From Mercurialis annua (Eukaryota; Streptophyta; Magnoliopsida; Malpighiales; Euphorbiaceae): DNA of 64,000 nucleotides. Positions 23,901-39,421 of this stretch are shown here, piece after piece (positions within the stretch are counted from its first letter, which is position 1; each line of letters opens with the position of its first letter). The position numbers and the translations under genes are program-made. The notes beneath the pieces are model-generated. The model did no database searches. It saw nothing but the letters and a program-made list of their open reading frames with translations, and was not told where the DNA came from. The DNA lies in NCBI RefSeq assembly GCF_937616625.2, contig NC_065571.1, positions 44,191,651-44,255,650 on the forward strand, written 5' to 3'.

Positions 23901-25408
23901 TCTTATGCATGTGGATTGACCCTTCACCACAATCCTTCCTCGAGATTGCTTAGCAACTTCGCGGTAATCGAAACGTGATATCAGGAATTACGTTTCGAGA
24001 CAAATGTGTTTTATGTATTTTATGTATTTTTCGTTAAATTTCCAATTTAACAACTATGTGTAGGCTCTAACCTACAAGCATGGGTTTTAATAGCATTTGT
24101 TGCTATAGGCAATAACTTTACAATGTACTATTTAACCAATACATTTTATATCGATTACATATCAAATACAAGTAATCATATTTTCAACAATTGCATGCCA
24201 CAATAATCACAATTCAATTATGATCAATTATATATCAAACCAATCAATATAGCCAAATCAAATACACAAACACATCATTTGTATCATTTTTGGTAGGCAC
24301 AAAATTCACGTAGATCACACAATCATATAATTTATTTTAATCGCATAAGCAGGTAACTTATGACATACTTGAGGGTGCCTGACTAGACTCACCCCTCTCA
24401 TGAGTCATAATACTACGCTCATGCTTTCTAGCGTAACCAGCAATATCTCTACCCTTAGGCACGGGAAAAAATGATCTATCATGTCCATAGAAGAAAGGCT
24501 TAATGGAGTTGTCGTCCCACTCATGGTCACTGGCTATCTGATGAGCCCTAACAGATAGCGATTCAAAATGTTCTGAAACATAAGCATACGACTCTACAAA
24601 CTCAAGCTCTAAACCTCGAATAGACCTATGGTTAAATTCTCTGTTGCCTCAATTAAGTTTAGGCATCGCTTCTACCATATATAGAAACTTAGTAGTGTAT
24701 GTTTACACAGTGCGTATGCCTCTAGAAAAAAAATGTTTATTTGTGCCTGAATATTGTTTAGACTGGCCTCAGCCTGTCTCTCCCCCCATGCTATTTCATC
24801 CCTCATGGCACGATAACTATGTATCTCGGCGCAAAACTGATCTCCCTTAAATACCTCGATATCAAGGTCCTCTAATGCCTCCTTCGATACTGCATCTTCG
24901 GACGGGTTGCTCTCACTATCACTATCATCTCAGGTGAAATAGCCATGTCCTGATCTTCGTCACTATCTGGTACATATCTATTCTCAAATTACTCAGTTGA
25001 CCTATTAGCATCGATAAGAAGTCCATTTTGATAAATAGGAGGCGTTTCCTCCTTGATCGATATAGCATGTCACCAGGTTCCTCGTCGCCCAGGCATGCGT
25101 AAATCAAACAATTTCAATACGTAAGGTACAATTCAAACCCCTTATATCACCATGTTCTATAACTATGCCTAATTTATAACTCAGATAATCACTTAGGCAC
25201 ATCACAATATAATGCACATATCAACAAATCTCACATCCCCGTAGTATATTCGAAAATCACAACCTAGCAAAATCAATCAATTTCAGACAATCACAATCAA
25301 TTAAGGCTTGACTCTCTATGCTGCAGTAGTTCCTAGGTTACCTAGTGACTCAGTCACTAGGGTCAAATAGACATTTTTCACAGACCGGCAGTGGTAACTG
25401 GACCAACT
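20992..25408 (-). other. Non-coding interior of the LARD-like element
   Basis: 4.4 kb between PPT and PBS with no frame longer than about 95 codons on either strand. Around 24350-25110 the - strand has gag-like open stretches interrupted by stops (for example HEWDDNSIKPFFYGHDR and YRSRRKRLLFIKMD), probably a decayed gag-like remnant. 20992-24340 shows nothing recognisable except short pyrimidine-rich tracts. Confidence 0.6.
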
Positions 25409-25420
25409 GCTCTGATACCA
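25409..25420 (-). promoter_or_regulatory. Primer-binding site (initiator tRNA-Met)
   Basis: On the - strand TGGTATCAGAGC, complementary to the 3' end of plant initiator tRNA-Met, lies 4 nt after the LTR end TGACA. It fixes the orientation of the element as -. Confidence 0.95.
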
Positions 25421-25424
25421 ACTT

Positions 25425-28669
<3,245 letters not shown>

Positions 28670-28674
28670 GCTTG

Positions 28675-31120
28675 CTTCCTTGAAGGTCAACGATAGACTC
28701 GTCTTAGCATTCTTTTGGCGATATTCTGGTCTCCTTTTAGTGTTACTACTCCCTTTTCAGTTGGCACCTTTATAGTTAGTGCTCTTATGCTGGTGACCGC
28801 AGCCGAATCATGGAGGAATGGCCTTCCGAGGATCGTGTTATACGTCAACTCCATGTCTACTATGTTGAACAGGGACACGATCTTTTTTTATTCCTTTCTC
28901 TGGACCGATTACAATCTTTAGAGTTACAGCGCCAAGTGGGTTGATAAAGGGTCCTCCGAGTCTTGATAATGGAATTGGGACTCGGCACAACTTTTCCGCG
29001 GTTCCTCCCAAACTTTTGTGTGCGACATTTGTCTTAAAGTTTACAGCACTTCCTTCGTCTATGAGGATTCACTCCATATTTCAATTTTCAATGATGGTAG
29101 TTACCACCAAAGCGTCGTTGTGGGATGCTTTCAAATGTTCATAATCTTCAACATCAAAAATCACTGGTGGCATATGGGTTTCCCTGATGTTCATTACTTC
29201 TCTCATCTGCTTCCTTCGAATGGTTGAGCTGCTATGCCATCCCCCATTAATCATGTGTATCGTCTCTAGAATCTTGGACGGCCTCTCTTCTTCCTTTTCT
29301 TTGCCTTTGTCATCCCTGCTCCTTTTTTCTCCCTTATCACTGCTTTTTGGTTTATGAGCTATGAACTTTCTCAGTTTGCCAGCGTCTATCATCTTTTCTA
29401 TCTCAACTTTTAGATCTCTACACTCGTCCGTTTCGCGTCCATTTTCATCATGGAATTTGCATAACTTCCTGGTATCTCTAATCTCGGATTTCATCTTTGG
29501 TGGTCATGCCACATTCTTCACATTCTCCTTAATCCACATGAGGACGTTGGTCCTACTAGTGTTTAACAGCGTGTAATTGCGTTCGTCATCTCTGGGGTCG
29601 TTCCTTAGTTCGTATCTGCTTTGTGGGGCGAATCGCCTACTTTCTTTGGGCCTTTGTCACATGTCATCTAATTTCAATTTGGGTCTATCTCTTGATTTCT
29701 CCTTTGACTCCTTTCCTTTTGCTTCTTTCCCTCTGATAGCTCTGTGTCCTTCGTCTAGCTTAAAGTATTTCTGGGCGATGCCTATTAGGAGAAGGTGGTT
29801 GGCTTGTTGACGAACAGCTTGTCTACTAGTTTGCTGAATCTTGTTCCTTCCCTCAGTGCTTCGATTTCCATATCAACATTCAATTCTATTTTCATAACTT
29901 GTTTGTTGAATCTTTCGATGTAGCTCATCAATGTTTCTCCTTCCTCATGGATGCATGACCTCAAGATGCTGGTGGTCGTTTTGGCCGGAATGTTAGTGAG
30001 ATAGTTGTTGAGAAATTCTGTCGACAAAGAGGTGAAGCTCTTGATCAATCTCGGCTTGAGTTTATTGTACCATCTTTTGACGGTTCATGTTAGGATGGTC
30101 AGGAATACTCGACACAAGATCGCGTCGGAGACGCTCAAGAGGCCCATAGTCGTAGTAAACCTGGACGTGTGGTCCCTCTGGTCATCTTCTCCGTTAAATG
30201 TTGGTAAGGTGGGCAGCTTCATGTTGTATGGGGATTGTTTCTTTCATGATTTCAGCTGATAGGGGCGAACCCTTTGGCCCCGGGTCGTCTATATCCAGTT
30301 CTTCAGATTTTAGCTTCTTCAAAGCTTTGGCTATTTTCTCCTCCGAGTCCTCTTCTGCTACATACGTGGTTTTGCTTTTCTGGGCGATTCATAGGGTTCG
30401 CCTTCGTCTTCCTCGTTCTTTTTTCTGAACTGTGCCTTTTCGGCATCTTTTTCTTGCCTCTTGCTTTTTACTGGGGCATCCTCTTTCTCCCTTTCTCTTC
30501 GTTCCTCTATTTTGGAGTTAAGTCCGCTTCGGGCATCATCTTGATTTTTTGCATTCTTCGTTGCATTCCCTTGATTTTCATCCTCTAACTCGTCATTTCT
30601 GTGTTCTCGGTTTTATGGGTTTTCTCCTCCTTTGTTTCTTCCTTCGTTTCTTTCTTCGTTTCTCCCTTCATTTCCTCTGGTTCGTCCTTGGTGATTTGGA
30701 TTCCTTGCGTTTTCTGTCCTGTGTCTTCGTTGGGCAGTGGTTGGGCTGAAATTTTCCCTCAATATTCTCATGGTCTCATCATGGTTATCGTTTGATCGTT
30801 TGGGTTCGTTAGCCAATCTATCTAGATTTGTTTGGACAGCTTCCAACACCTTTTTTAAAATCTCGTTGTATACTTTTGGGGTTATCACATCTTGTGTTTG
30901 CTCGTTGTTTGCACCGAGGTCAAGGAATGCAATAGGGTTGCTTCCCCTTATCGGGTTGGTCTGGTATTGGGGGATGGAGAAGGACGTTCCTCCGGCGTGA
31001 CTCCCTCCCAGCTGTGCTGTGTACGCCTTCGCCAATGATGTTTATCACCTCAGGCGTTTGTTGATGGAGCTTAGGATCCATCGGCTACTTGTTCTTAAGG
31101 TTTGATCTATCAGAAGTCAT
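28675..31120 (-). pseudogene. Ty3/gypsy gag and protease remnant
   Basis: Read on -: gag N-terminus (31035-30613, ending in Asn/Arg/Glu/Gly-rich repeats), the retrotransposon gag core (30048-29785, STEFLNNYLTNIPAKTT..YIERFNKQ), the KFHDENGRETDECRDLK segment (29494-29081) and the protease tail with YNTILGRPFL (28878-28687). The pieces lie in different frames, so several frame shifts or stops break the gene. Motif style (CxFHxxxGHxTxEC-like, ILGRP) suggests the Tat/Ogre side of Ty3/gypsy. Reverse transcriptase, RNase H and integrase are absent; the LARD insertion follows directly. Confidence 0.8.
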
Positions 31121-31185
31121 CTTGTTCAATGAATTTTGTTTTGAGTTCAGAAAAGCTTCTTCTTGTTCGAAGTTTTTAGAGCACT

Positions 31186-31205
31186 TTCCCACAGACGGCA
31201 CCAAT
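31186..31205 (-). promoter_or_regulatory. Primer-binding-site region of the gypsy element
   Basis: On the - strand the LTR end CCATCA is followed by ATTGGTGCCGTCTGTGGGAA, the TGGCGCCGTCTGTGGG-type sequence often seen after Tat-lineage LTRs. Confidence 0.65.
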
Positions 31206-31795
31206 TGATGGAGTCTGCCTTCTAATCCGGTGGATTAACCTGCAAAATAGGATAGAAGCTAACCGGACGGTGGTGGTCCGATTAACTCTCCGATGCTAAA
31301 GTCAGTTTAGGCTTTGAGCAGCGATTTGAGTATCTGAATGTAGTTGTGTGTTTAGGCATACCTCAAGCTCTTCCATAGTAGTTGAATGTATACCTTGTGG
31401 ACTTAGAATAGGAAAGTGATTCCTATTTAGTAGGGTTTGATCATGAATAGGAGTGTAGTTTCTTATTCGGATGAAATCTTATTCAGAAATATCTTCTTAA
31501 ATAAGTTTATCTTATTAAGTTGGAGTTTATCTTTCTAAGTTGGAGTTTGTATCCAAATAGAAAAGATTTTCGTGGATCTGTTCGTTTGAACAAATCTCTA
31601 GGTCGACGCGCTTATCCGGGTCTTTTGGGGATTCAGCGTTTCGTGATTTGACTTACTTCAGTCAAGGCGAATCTCATGAATTTGGTTGTTAGTTTTATCT
31701 GACTTAACCCTTTGGGCGAGAGTCCGATATCGTCTGAGGATAGATCTCCTGCGACTCGGCTCCATAGAGCTTATAATAGGATTAGGTATCCATCA
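31206..31795 (-). repeat. 5' LTR of the gypsy remnant (590 bp)
   Basis: TGATGGATACC..GACTCCATCA on -, with 6-bp terminal inverted repeats TGATGG/CCATCA. Closely related to the solo LTR at 60797-61392, which has a good TATAAAAA; here that position is TACTATGGA, so the promoter is mutated. The matching 3' LTR was not found at lower coordinates. Confidence 0.85.
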
Positions 31796-32085
31796 GTAAA
31801 CTTTAAACACAAAGTCTAATGGATTAAAAATTTAATTTTTTATTGAGTAGTGATATAGGATTAAATTTTAATCCGAACCACTTTAAAATTGCTTTGTCTA
31901 TTTTTTCCAAACCCTAAACTTATTTTTTTTTCTTAATTAAATTTTAATTTTTTAAATAATTTTAATTCGCCTTTCTTAAATTGCATCTGAAATTTTACAA
32001 GTTATTTTTATATTATTCAGCCATAATAATACATGACTATCCCTTACACTGGACCGGTTCAGTGCTGGACTATAACGGAACCCAA

Positions 32086-35000
32086 CTAATAAATACTACA
32101 TTTAGGAATGATACATCTAAATCCAGTGGAGAGTCTAGGACTAGGCAAGTCCAGATGATGTGATGATGGCAACAGTTCAGCTCGTATTCCAGTCTTCCAA
32201 ACAGTTTTAACTACCACTTTGCGCTCCATGTAACCCATCACTGTTATTCGGTTTGATACATTATCTATTTGCACACATTTTACTCCTGCATCAATCATAT
32301 ATATTTGTCACATTTTATGTGAGAAGTATTATATCCAATTTATTAATAATGGGATCTATTTAATAGCAGCTATAAAAAAAAAAATCTGTCATCTCTAATT
32401 TTTTAGAGGATTAGCTATTTCGTGATTTCAACTTTTGACATGAAAAGTCATGTGGAATATTTATAGAATAATTATACAACGCAACGGTTGCGCCACGTCA
32501 TTCGTGCAACAAACCAATGAGGCGTTAGCCATTTGCAAATGTTTAATGATAAAAAAATAAACAATAAATAAAGATTTCTTATCGCAAATGATTATTGGCT
32601 TGTCGTAAAAATGACGTGGCACATCAATTGTGTGGGATAAACACTCATATTTATAACATAAAGAGTCTCAGTCGTATGATTTTTTTAACCAAAAAAAAAA
32701 GTTTAGTTTCATGAGTAAAATCAGTTGAATGAGTTAATTAATATAAATAAAATATAATTTAGTCGATTAATTTATTTTCATTACAAACTACTCAAAATAT
32801 AAATAAAAAACAAAAAATATATCAACAAATTATATACATTGTTAATAATTTAATAAACATACATACTTCTAAATAATTAAAAATCATAGTTTCTTCATGA
32901 ATATATTTTTTATGCTTTAATATTTAGACTTAAATAAGCCACGCGACTAAGTTTTATTTTTTTTAATATTAATTAGATGAATTTTATGAGAAGACATAAA
33001 ATTTATAATAGAAATCACATTTTTTGTTAAACAACTATACCACATTGCGTTTTATGATGTTAAATATTACACAAAACTCTTTATGTCAAGAATTGAAATA
33101 ACATGATAATTAAATGTACTTATCCCTTTAAAAAGTCTAATCATCCAAAAATACCTCATTTTTTTATCTTTTTTTCATTTATGATCCAAGTCTTCAAAAT
33201 CGTCAATTTTAGCCAATTTTTAATTTCCAGTTTCAATTGTCGCCATTTGTTCAAATTAAAATGGAAAAGGTTCAAATATATCTTTCATATTACTTCATAT
33301 TGTTCCAATCTACTTTTGTTCAAGTAAAAATTTCAAATATGAAGGCCATATTTGAATTATTTTTCTACTCCAATCTATATCTATACTATATATAAAAAGC
33401 ACGGATGGGGGGGGGTGGGGGACAGGCAAATTTACTGAATAATCCTTTTCAGTTTATTATTAAATAAAGGTTTTATAGTCATTAACTAATTAGCTATTTA
33501 ATTAATTACTATTGTAATTAAAGTCCTAATTAGAATAGGTAGCTAAATTATCTCTAATTTATATTAAAGATATATTCTAATTAGAATTCCAATTAGATAT
33601 ATTATAATTAAGGTAATTAAAGTCCTAATTAGAATAGGTAGCTAAATTATCTCCAATTTATATTAAAAATATATCCTAATTAGAATCCCAATTAGATATA
33701 TTATAATTAAATTCCTAATTAGAATACAATTACATGATATATACTTTATTTATTTAATATTTGATGAATAACCTATTTCGTAGAAGTGAATATTGTTATT
33801 TAAAAAAAAAAACAAGAGCAGCCAAATAATATTTTTGGTACTTATTACCGATTTATTTATTATTTGGAAAGAATAATGCGCATTGTGGTATTCCTAATCC
33901 AACTACAACTTTGATATGTAGCCATATTTCTAATTTAATGAAGATCTATATATTATAATATTCTATAATATCATTTAATATAAAACTGAAAACATTAGTT
34001 ATTTAATTAATCACTATTGTGATTGAAGTCCTAATTAGAATAAGTAACTAAATTATCTCCAATTTAATTTTTAGTATGCAAAAAATAATTAAATTGTCTT
34101 CAAATTAGTAGGAATATCTTACAAAATTAAAATACTCTATTTGGTTAATATATTATTATTTAAATTTCTATCTTATTATTTTTAAAGATATTATTAATTA
34201 ATTTAAGTTAATTATTTAATTATGCTTATTATAAAACCAAAAGAAAAATAAATTTAGTATATGGTTATTATAAAACCAAAAGAAGAATAACTTCATTATG
34301 GAAAAAAAATTTAATAACCGAATATGTTATATTTACTTTTACAAAATTTTTTAACTAATTTAATATTAATTATAAATAAAAATTGATATAATTATAATAA
34401 ATTTACTAATATGTTCATTGACGAGTTACGTTACGAGCCACGTGCATAGCACGTAATGCGAAACTAGTATAAACAAATGACTATAGCTGAAACCAAAATT
34501 TTAAAAAGCGAGCTAAAATTAACGATTTAAAAAAAAATATTATTGCTACCATACATTTCCACATTTAGTGTTTTTTTATTTAAAAACAATATAAAAACAC
34601 GTCTAACCTTTGTTTCCAACTTTTTAAATTTTTCATCCTATATCCCGGTTTGTGTTGTATATATTATTTATTCATAAGAACTAAATATTGGTAGATTTAG
34701 TGCCATGTTTTTTAAATTGTATTTAAATCGGAAAAAAACGCGAAAACTTCAATACATAGTCACAGTAATCCCAAACAAAAAACGAATAAAATAAAGCCGT
34801 AGGTATTTTGTTTATTACTTTTTTAAAAAAAATTGTACGCAACCGTTGTGCCATGTTATTCGTGCAATAAACCAATGTCGCGTTAGTCATGTGGAAAAAT
34901 TAATAATAAAATAATTAATTAAAATATTTTCTATCGCAAATGTTTATTGACTTGTTGTAAATATGACATGACACAATTAATGCGGGGATAAATACTCCTT

Positions 35001-35802
35001 TTTAAAAATAGGATAATAAGAGAGTACGTGTCATGCATCCAACAATTTGAAATGATATTTTCATTGAAGTAAAGAATTGTATTAAAGTTATTTATTTTTA
35101 GATGATATATTATTCCCGTAGTTTCTCTATTTCAAAGAAGAAGAAAAAACTGTATCTTTTTTTATCTGAAAATAATTATCCATTTGATAATCGCAAAATA
35201 ATTTAAATTTAAATTCTATTTGAATACTAATATTATAGTAAGGAATATGATTAGTTTACAAAAACAAATTATAAAACTAAGCATTTATCTTGTTAAAGAA
35301 ATATAAAAAAAGCTAATTATGGAATATGAGTAAAATCCTTTAATCCTCGTGAGTGAAAAAAAATTAGACAACATAACTGTCGTGCTACGTCATTCGTATA
35401 ATAAACTAATGAAGCGTTCACAATTTTGAAATATTTAATAATAAAAAAATAAATAATAACTAAAAAATTTTATTGTAAATGTTCATTCATTTGTTATAAA
35501 TATAACATCACACAACCATTGCCTGAAATAAAAAATTTAAAAAAATGTCTTACCTTTTATCTTGCACAAGGCTTTGCGAACTGTTTTCTCACAACTCTTG
35601 CAATGTAGGCGTACCCTTAATTCAACAGCCTGTGTAGTTTTATACTTATGATATCAAATTTACTTTATAATAAATATATTTTCATTACATTTTAAAAAAA
35701 TTAACACTGAAAATAAGATTTAATGAATAAAGCCACTTAATTAAAAGAGAAAATTTCATAATATAATGGAAAAAGAAGGAGAAAAAGGGTGGTAACCTCC
35801 AT
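32086..35802 (-). CDS. HMA-domain (HIPP-like) metal-binding protein with a TE-filled intron
   Basis: Three exons on -: 35802-35797 (ATGGAG), 35629-35554 (after CTACACAG|GCT) and 32285-32086 (after GATGCAG|GA), all phases match, giving 93 aa. The protein is one heavy-metal-associated domain: MEAVELRVRLHCKSCEKTV, then KALCKIKG|VKCVQIDN, then RITVMGY..VVVKTVWKTGIRAELLP. The metal-binding CxxC is HCKSC. Such HIPP proteins bind metals or act in stress responses and end in an isoprenylation CaaX box; this one ends CSIY, where Tyr at the last position is unusual. The 3.27-kb second intron carries a Helitron and three MITE copies. The two-codon first exon is the least certain part; the domain across the long intron is well supported by homology and phase. 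Confidence 0.72.
32476..32643. mobile_element. MITE family 2, copy A
   Basis: About 168 bp. Ends GGTTGCGCCACGTCATT and ATGACGTGGCACATCAATTG are imperfect inverted repeats; CAACAAACCAAT and ATTGGCTTGTCG extend the arms. Best preserved of three copies in the HMA intron. Confidence 0.7.
32644..33379. other. HMA intron, AT-rich
   Basis: No gene or repeat recognised; very AT-rich. Confidence 0.5.
33380..34467 (+). mobile_element. Non-autonomous Helitron
   Basis: Starts TCTATACTATATATAAAAAG and ends CTAG, inserted between A (33379) and T (34468) as Helitrons do. A perfect hairpin ACGTGC-ATA-GCACGT (34440-34454) lies 9 nt before the CTAG end. There is no coding sequence. A GC-skewed G-run GGGGGGGGGTGGGGG lies near the 5' end. 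The element contains a ~105-bp direct tandem duplication (33513-33722). Confidence 0.85.
33513..33722. repeat. Tandem duplication inside the Helitron
   Basis: Two ~105-bp units beginning GTAATTAAAGTCCTAATTAG, with only a few differences. Confidence 0.85.
34468..34833. other. HMA intron between Helitron and MITE copy B
   Basis: AT-rich, nothing recognised. Confidence 0.5.
34834..34995. mobile_element. MITE family 2, copy B
   Basis: CGCAACCGTTGTGCCATGTTATTCGTGC-type left arm and ACATGACACAATTAATGCGGGGATAAA right arm align with copy A; the interior is diverged. Confidence 0.65.
35368..35530. mobile_element. MITE family 2, copy C
   Basis: CAACATAACTGTCGTGCTACGTCATTCGTATAATAAAC.. aligns with copies A and B; right arm ATATAACATCACACAACCATTGCCTG. 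Most diverged copy, 23 bp from the middle HMA exon. Confidence 0.6.
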
Positions 35803-36480
35803 GGATATGCAACATGAAGCTCCTCTTGGAGTTTTAATTTGAGTATGAAGTGAAGATAGGTTTTGACGAAATATATATGTATAGCTCATGAATAGTAGGT
35901 GAGTGATAAAGAATGCGAAATGAGGAAAATGATTCTTAATTTATTTGGAAAAATACATATGTGAATCCCTTATTTATCCTTTTGTGGCATTGAATTTCTA
36001 TATTTTTATTTGTCATATTACGTCCCTATAATTTTAATTTTATAGACATTAGGTCCCTACGTCACAAAAATAAAGTACATGTACTTCACACGCAGTTAGT
36101 GCGATTGGAATAATTTTTTTATTTTTTTATTTTAATTTTTAGTGATATTTTTTTGGTCGTAACTGACACCGTTAATTATATTTGAGATGCATGCACCTAA
36201 TATTTATAAAATTAAGAACTTAATGTTGATAAATATAAATAGAGGGATTCAATACCAATGATAGTACAAATCTAGGGACCTATGTTATGCTGATTTTGTT
36301 TGATAATTATGACTTATTATTGCACGCTATTATGTGCTTTTCCTTAAAGATCCACTTTACTTGGACTCAAAGGAAACCTTAAATCATTACAAACTCTTGT
36401 CCAACTCATTCTTTCTATTCACTTATTATTTATAAATTTATTGTTTTTGTTTAACTTTTTTTTGAAAGGAAAAAGTCTAT
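35803..36480 (-). other. Upstream region of the HMA gene
   Basis: Contains a TATA-like CATATATATTT (about 35870 on -). 35955-36290 carries loosely inverted GAATCCCT..GTCCCTA and AGGGATTC..TAGGGACC segments, perhaps an old foldback element. No coding sequence. Confidence 0.4.
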
Positions 36481-38290
36481 CATAAATCAGCAGATAATAA
36501 AGATATGATATTAGGAGGAGGAACAGACTCCCACTCCTATCCGGCAGGCATAGAAATAGCAGACTTGGCTAAAGCACGAGCCAAGGTAATTGATTTTGGA
36601 GATCACTCTATTTTTCAAAAATTACAAAATGGTGACCGAACTTCAAAATGTAACATTTTAGTTACTATACTATTTGGTTATGTTAAGATAGAAGGATTTT
36701 TGGTCACTGAGAAAATTATTTCGGGTCGATTTTTTGTTGATTGTGTGTATATATGAAATATAAGATATTATTTGTTATAAATAATCAAAATTTGATTACT
36801 ACATATGTATAATTTGACCGTAAAACACTTAAAAACCTTCCAAAATCACATATGTGAAAGTTTAGTAACCATTTTGTTACGTTTTGAAATTCGGTCACCA
36901 TTTTGCAATTCTTGAAAAGTACAGTGACCCCTAGAATCAATTACCCCACGAGCCACACTATTCGCAGCACGCCTAATAAAATTAAAAAATAAGCTACTGA
37001 AATTGAGCTTAAAAGAGAGACAATCCTCGATGAGAAGACCACCAATGGAGTTTTCTGGAGAACTAGAATTTGAGTCATGGATAACATTAAGAGCATCTGA
37101 TTCGATAATTATGGAGCGTCCAGAACCCAGCTCAAAGCTTCTCTGATTGAAAGAGATTCAGCGACATGAGGAGTCACCAGACCCCTGAAGGTTCTTTTGC
37201 AAGCACCAAGCATATGACCATGGTTGTCTCTAACAATCCAAGCAAGGTCTGTCATATTGAAGTCCTTAAAGATGGCAGCACCACAGTTGATTTTAAGAAA
37301 GTCATTGTCTGGCTTGTTCCATTTATCATCAGGAAAAGGAACAAACAACACAATGCCAAATGGTTTGTGGATTTTGGACTTCTGGGCAGTGAGCCATTGA
37401 ACACGAAGGGAATCACACAGTTGCAAACAAGCAGTAATAAAAGGTTGATTACCTTGTCAAACGAGCTCATTGCTAGTTTTCCAAATGCCCCAACAAGTAA
37501 ATAATAAAATACTTAATTGTTCCGTGTCAAATCTGTTGAGAGCCAATGTCAGCCAATCGGAGAAGCTCCCCGAGGTGAATTCAGAAAGTAGTAATCCTCG
37601 ACGAAACCAACAAGCTTGGGCGAAAGGACATTGGAGAGAATATGCTCGATAGTTTCAGAATCTCTTGTGCAAAAAGGGCATACATCATCGAGTTGGACAT
37701 GTCTTCTGATAAATATGTTACAAGTGGGAAGGCAAACAGATGCAGCACGCCAAACTAAATTGCGCATTTTGAAAGGAGCCGGAATCCGCCAAAGCTAATT
37801 CCAGAATGGAGATTGACAACCACGCGAATGAGTAGAAAGATAATGATAAGCTGTCTTAACAGTATAAGCTCCTTTGCGATCATAACGCCACATCCAACCA
37901 ATGACATCACTACGTAAACTCAAGGGCAGGGCCACAATACAGTCGACATCACGCGCGTTGAATAGAGAGCGTAGAAGGCTCACATTCCAAGTTCTGGTAT
38001 TTGGAGTCATGAGCTTGCTGACTTTTAAGTTTTCAATATTCAACGAATGCGGAGACGTGATAAGGTGATTGACATCTGAAAGCCAAGGATCATTGAAGAC
38101 AGAAACATCGTTACCAGCACTTATTCTACGAATACTCCCAGCTTGAATCAAACAATGAGAAGCCATAATGTTACGCCATACATAGCTTGGTGAAGAGCCA
38201 AGTTGAGCATTAAGGAAAGATGTATGAGGAAAGTATCTAGTAGACTCTTCACTAACAAATTTAGAAAAACTTACATATAATCGCCCAAAA
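36480..38290 (-). pseudogene. LINE 3' part: RT tail, zinc-finger and RNase H remnants
   Basis: Read on -: RYFPHTSFLNAQLGSSPSYVWR then GNDVSVFNDPWLSD (38270-37795), then the zf-RVT region VCPFCTRDSETIEHIL (37767-37549), then an RNase H (RVT_3) domain NDFLKINCGAAIFKD..HVAESLSIREALSW (37426-37109) and, past a frame break, ESDALNVIHD and RRAANSVARALAKSA. Several frame shifts and stops; no endonuclease or catalytic RT part. The last RNase H helix is split by a MITE (36584-36946). Confidence 0.8.
36584..36946. mobile_element. Foldback MITE with 9-bp target duplication (family 1, copy 2)
   Basis: Inverted arms GGTAATTGATTTTGGAGATC and GACCCCTAGAATCAATTACCC. Perfect flanking duplication CACGAGCCA (36575-36583 and 36947-36955), inserted in the RNase H remnant of the LINE. 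Terminal sequence matches 8299-8720. Confidence 0.85.
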
Positions 38291-38299
38291 TCTCAATTG

Positions 38300-39287
38300 T
38301 TTATATTAATAATTCAAAAGGAAAGTTAAGTATCCAAACAAGTTTCCATGCATATCCTTTTATAATTATCCTTCTAAAGACCCTATGGGGTATGACAAAC
38401 CGGATTATAAATTGTGAATCGGAAGATTAAAATTCTTTAAAGCAGAAATAAGAATTTAAAAGAGGTTAAGAATTTAGAGGATTGACAAAGGGATTTATAG
38501 TGGTTCGGATCACAAATCGATCTTATTCCACTACTCAACCAAAGATTGCGATTTAGACTAAAAGAGATTCACAAGAAGTTTTCTAAGCTAACTTCAAACT
38601 TAGTGCTTTATAGCTAAACACCAACTATGAGATTTTCCAAAGCTAATCTCTAACTTACAAGGGTTGAGTTTTTCCAAATCTAAACTCTAACTTACAATGA
38701 TTTAGGAGTTCTTAAGCTTACTCCAAAACGACAACAAAACAAATGTAAATTAAAGATGTGCGTTTGTTGTTTCAAGGTTTGGAAATCATTAACCTTGAAA
38801 TGGATTTATATTTATACCCAAAGCAAGCCCCCAAACAAAGCACTTACAAACAAAAAGTACTTTGCTGAAACTAGGCCTGTCGCGCTCGTGATCCTTCTTG
38901 TACCGCCCGCGATATATGATTTGTCAGCAAATCTCCAACGGCTCTTGCCACATGTCAGCTTCTCATTGATTCTTCATTAATATATCCGTTGAATCTTCAA
39001 CGGTCACAAGTGTCGCGCCTGTGATGCCTCCAACGGACGACTAAGGTTTCATTAGTTATGAATGTCGCGCCCGCGATGCATGAATCTTGCCCGTGATGCA
39101 AAATGCATCTCGCCCGTGATATGCTACTGGACAACTGGAGATCCAAAAACTCGATTCTCACTAGAGAGTTCCAAATTGACTTCCGATTGTTCCTATGAGT
39201 TTTTATATACTAATAAACAAGATTAGATCACTCATAGTTGACTGTCAAAGTCAAAACAAAGGAGTTTGAAAGGACAAGGGTCCAACA
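38300..39287 (-). mobile_element. Probable solo LTR, Copia-like
   Basis: On -, TGTTGGACCCTTGTCCTTTC at 39287 is a typical LTR start. About 950 bp follow, including six degenerate copies of TCGCGCCCGCGATG between 38878 and 39122. The far end near 38300-38400 is unclear and no target duplication was seen. Confidence 0.45.
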
Positions 39288-39358
39288 CCTTCCTATTTTA
39301 TCCTTATTATGTATTTTAGTTATTGTGTTTTTATCACACTCAATAATTTCCCTCCATC

Positions 39359-39361
<3 letters not shown>

Positions 39362-39421
<60 letters not shown>
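39362..39421. repeat. (AC)n(AT)n microsatellite
   Basis: About 23 CA/AC dinucleotides followed by alternating AT. Confidence 0.95.

Noticed and set aside
36505..36756. 83-codon frame
   Set aside because: It runs from LINE debris into the foldback MITE; chance frame.
38878..39122. TCGCGCCCGCGAT motifs as a possible regulatory array
   Set aside because: Degenerate and confined to a probable LTR; no positional regularity.
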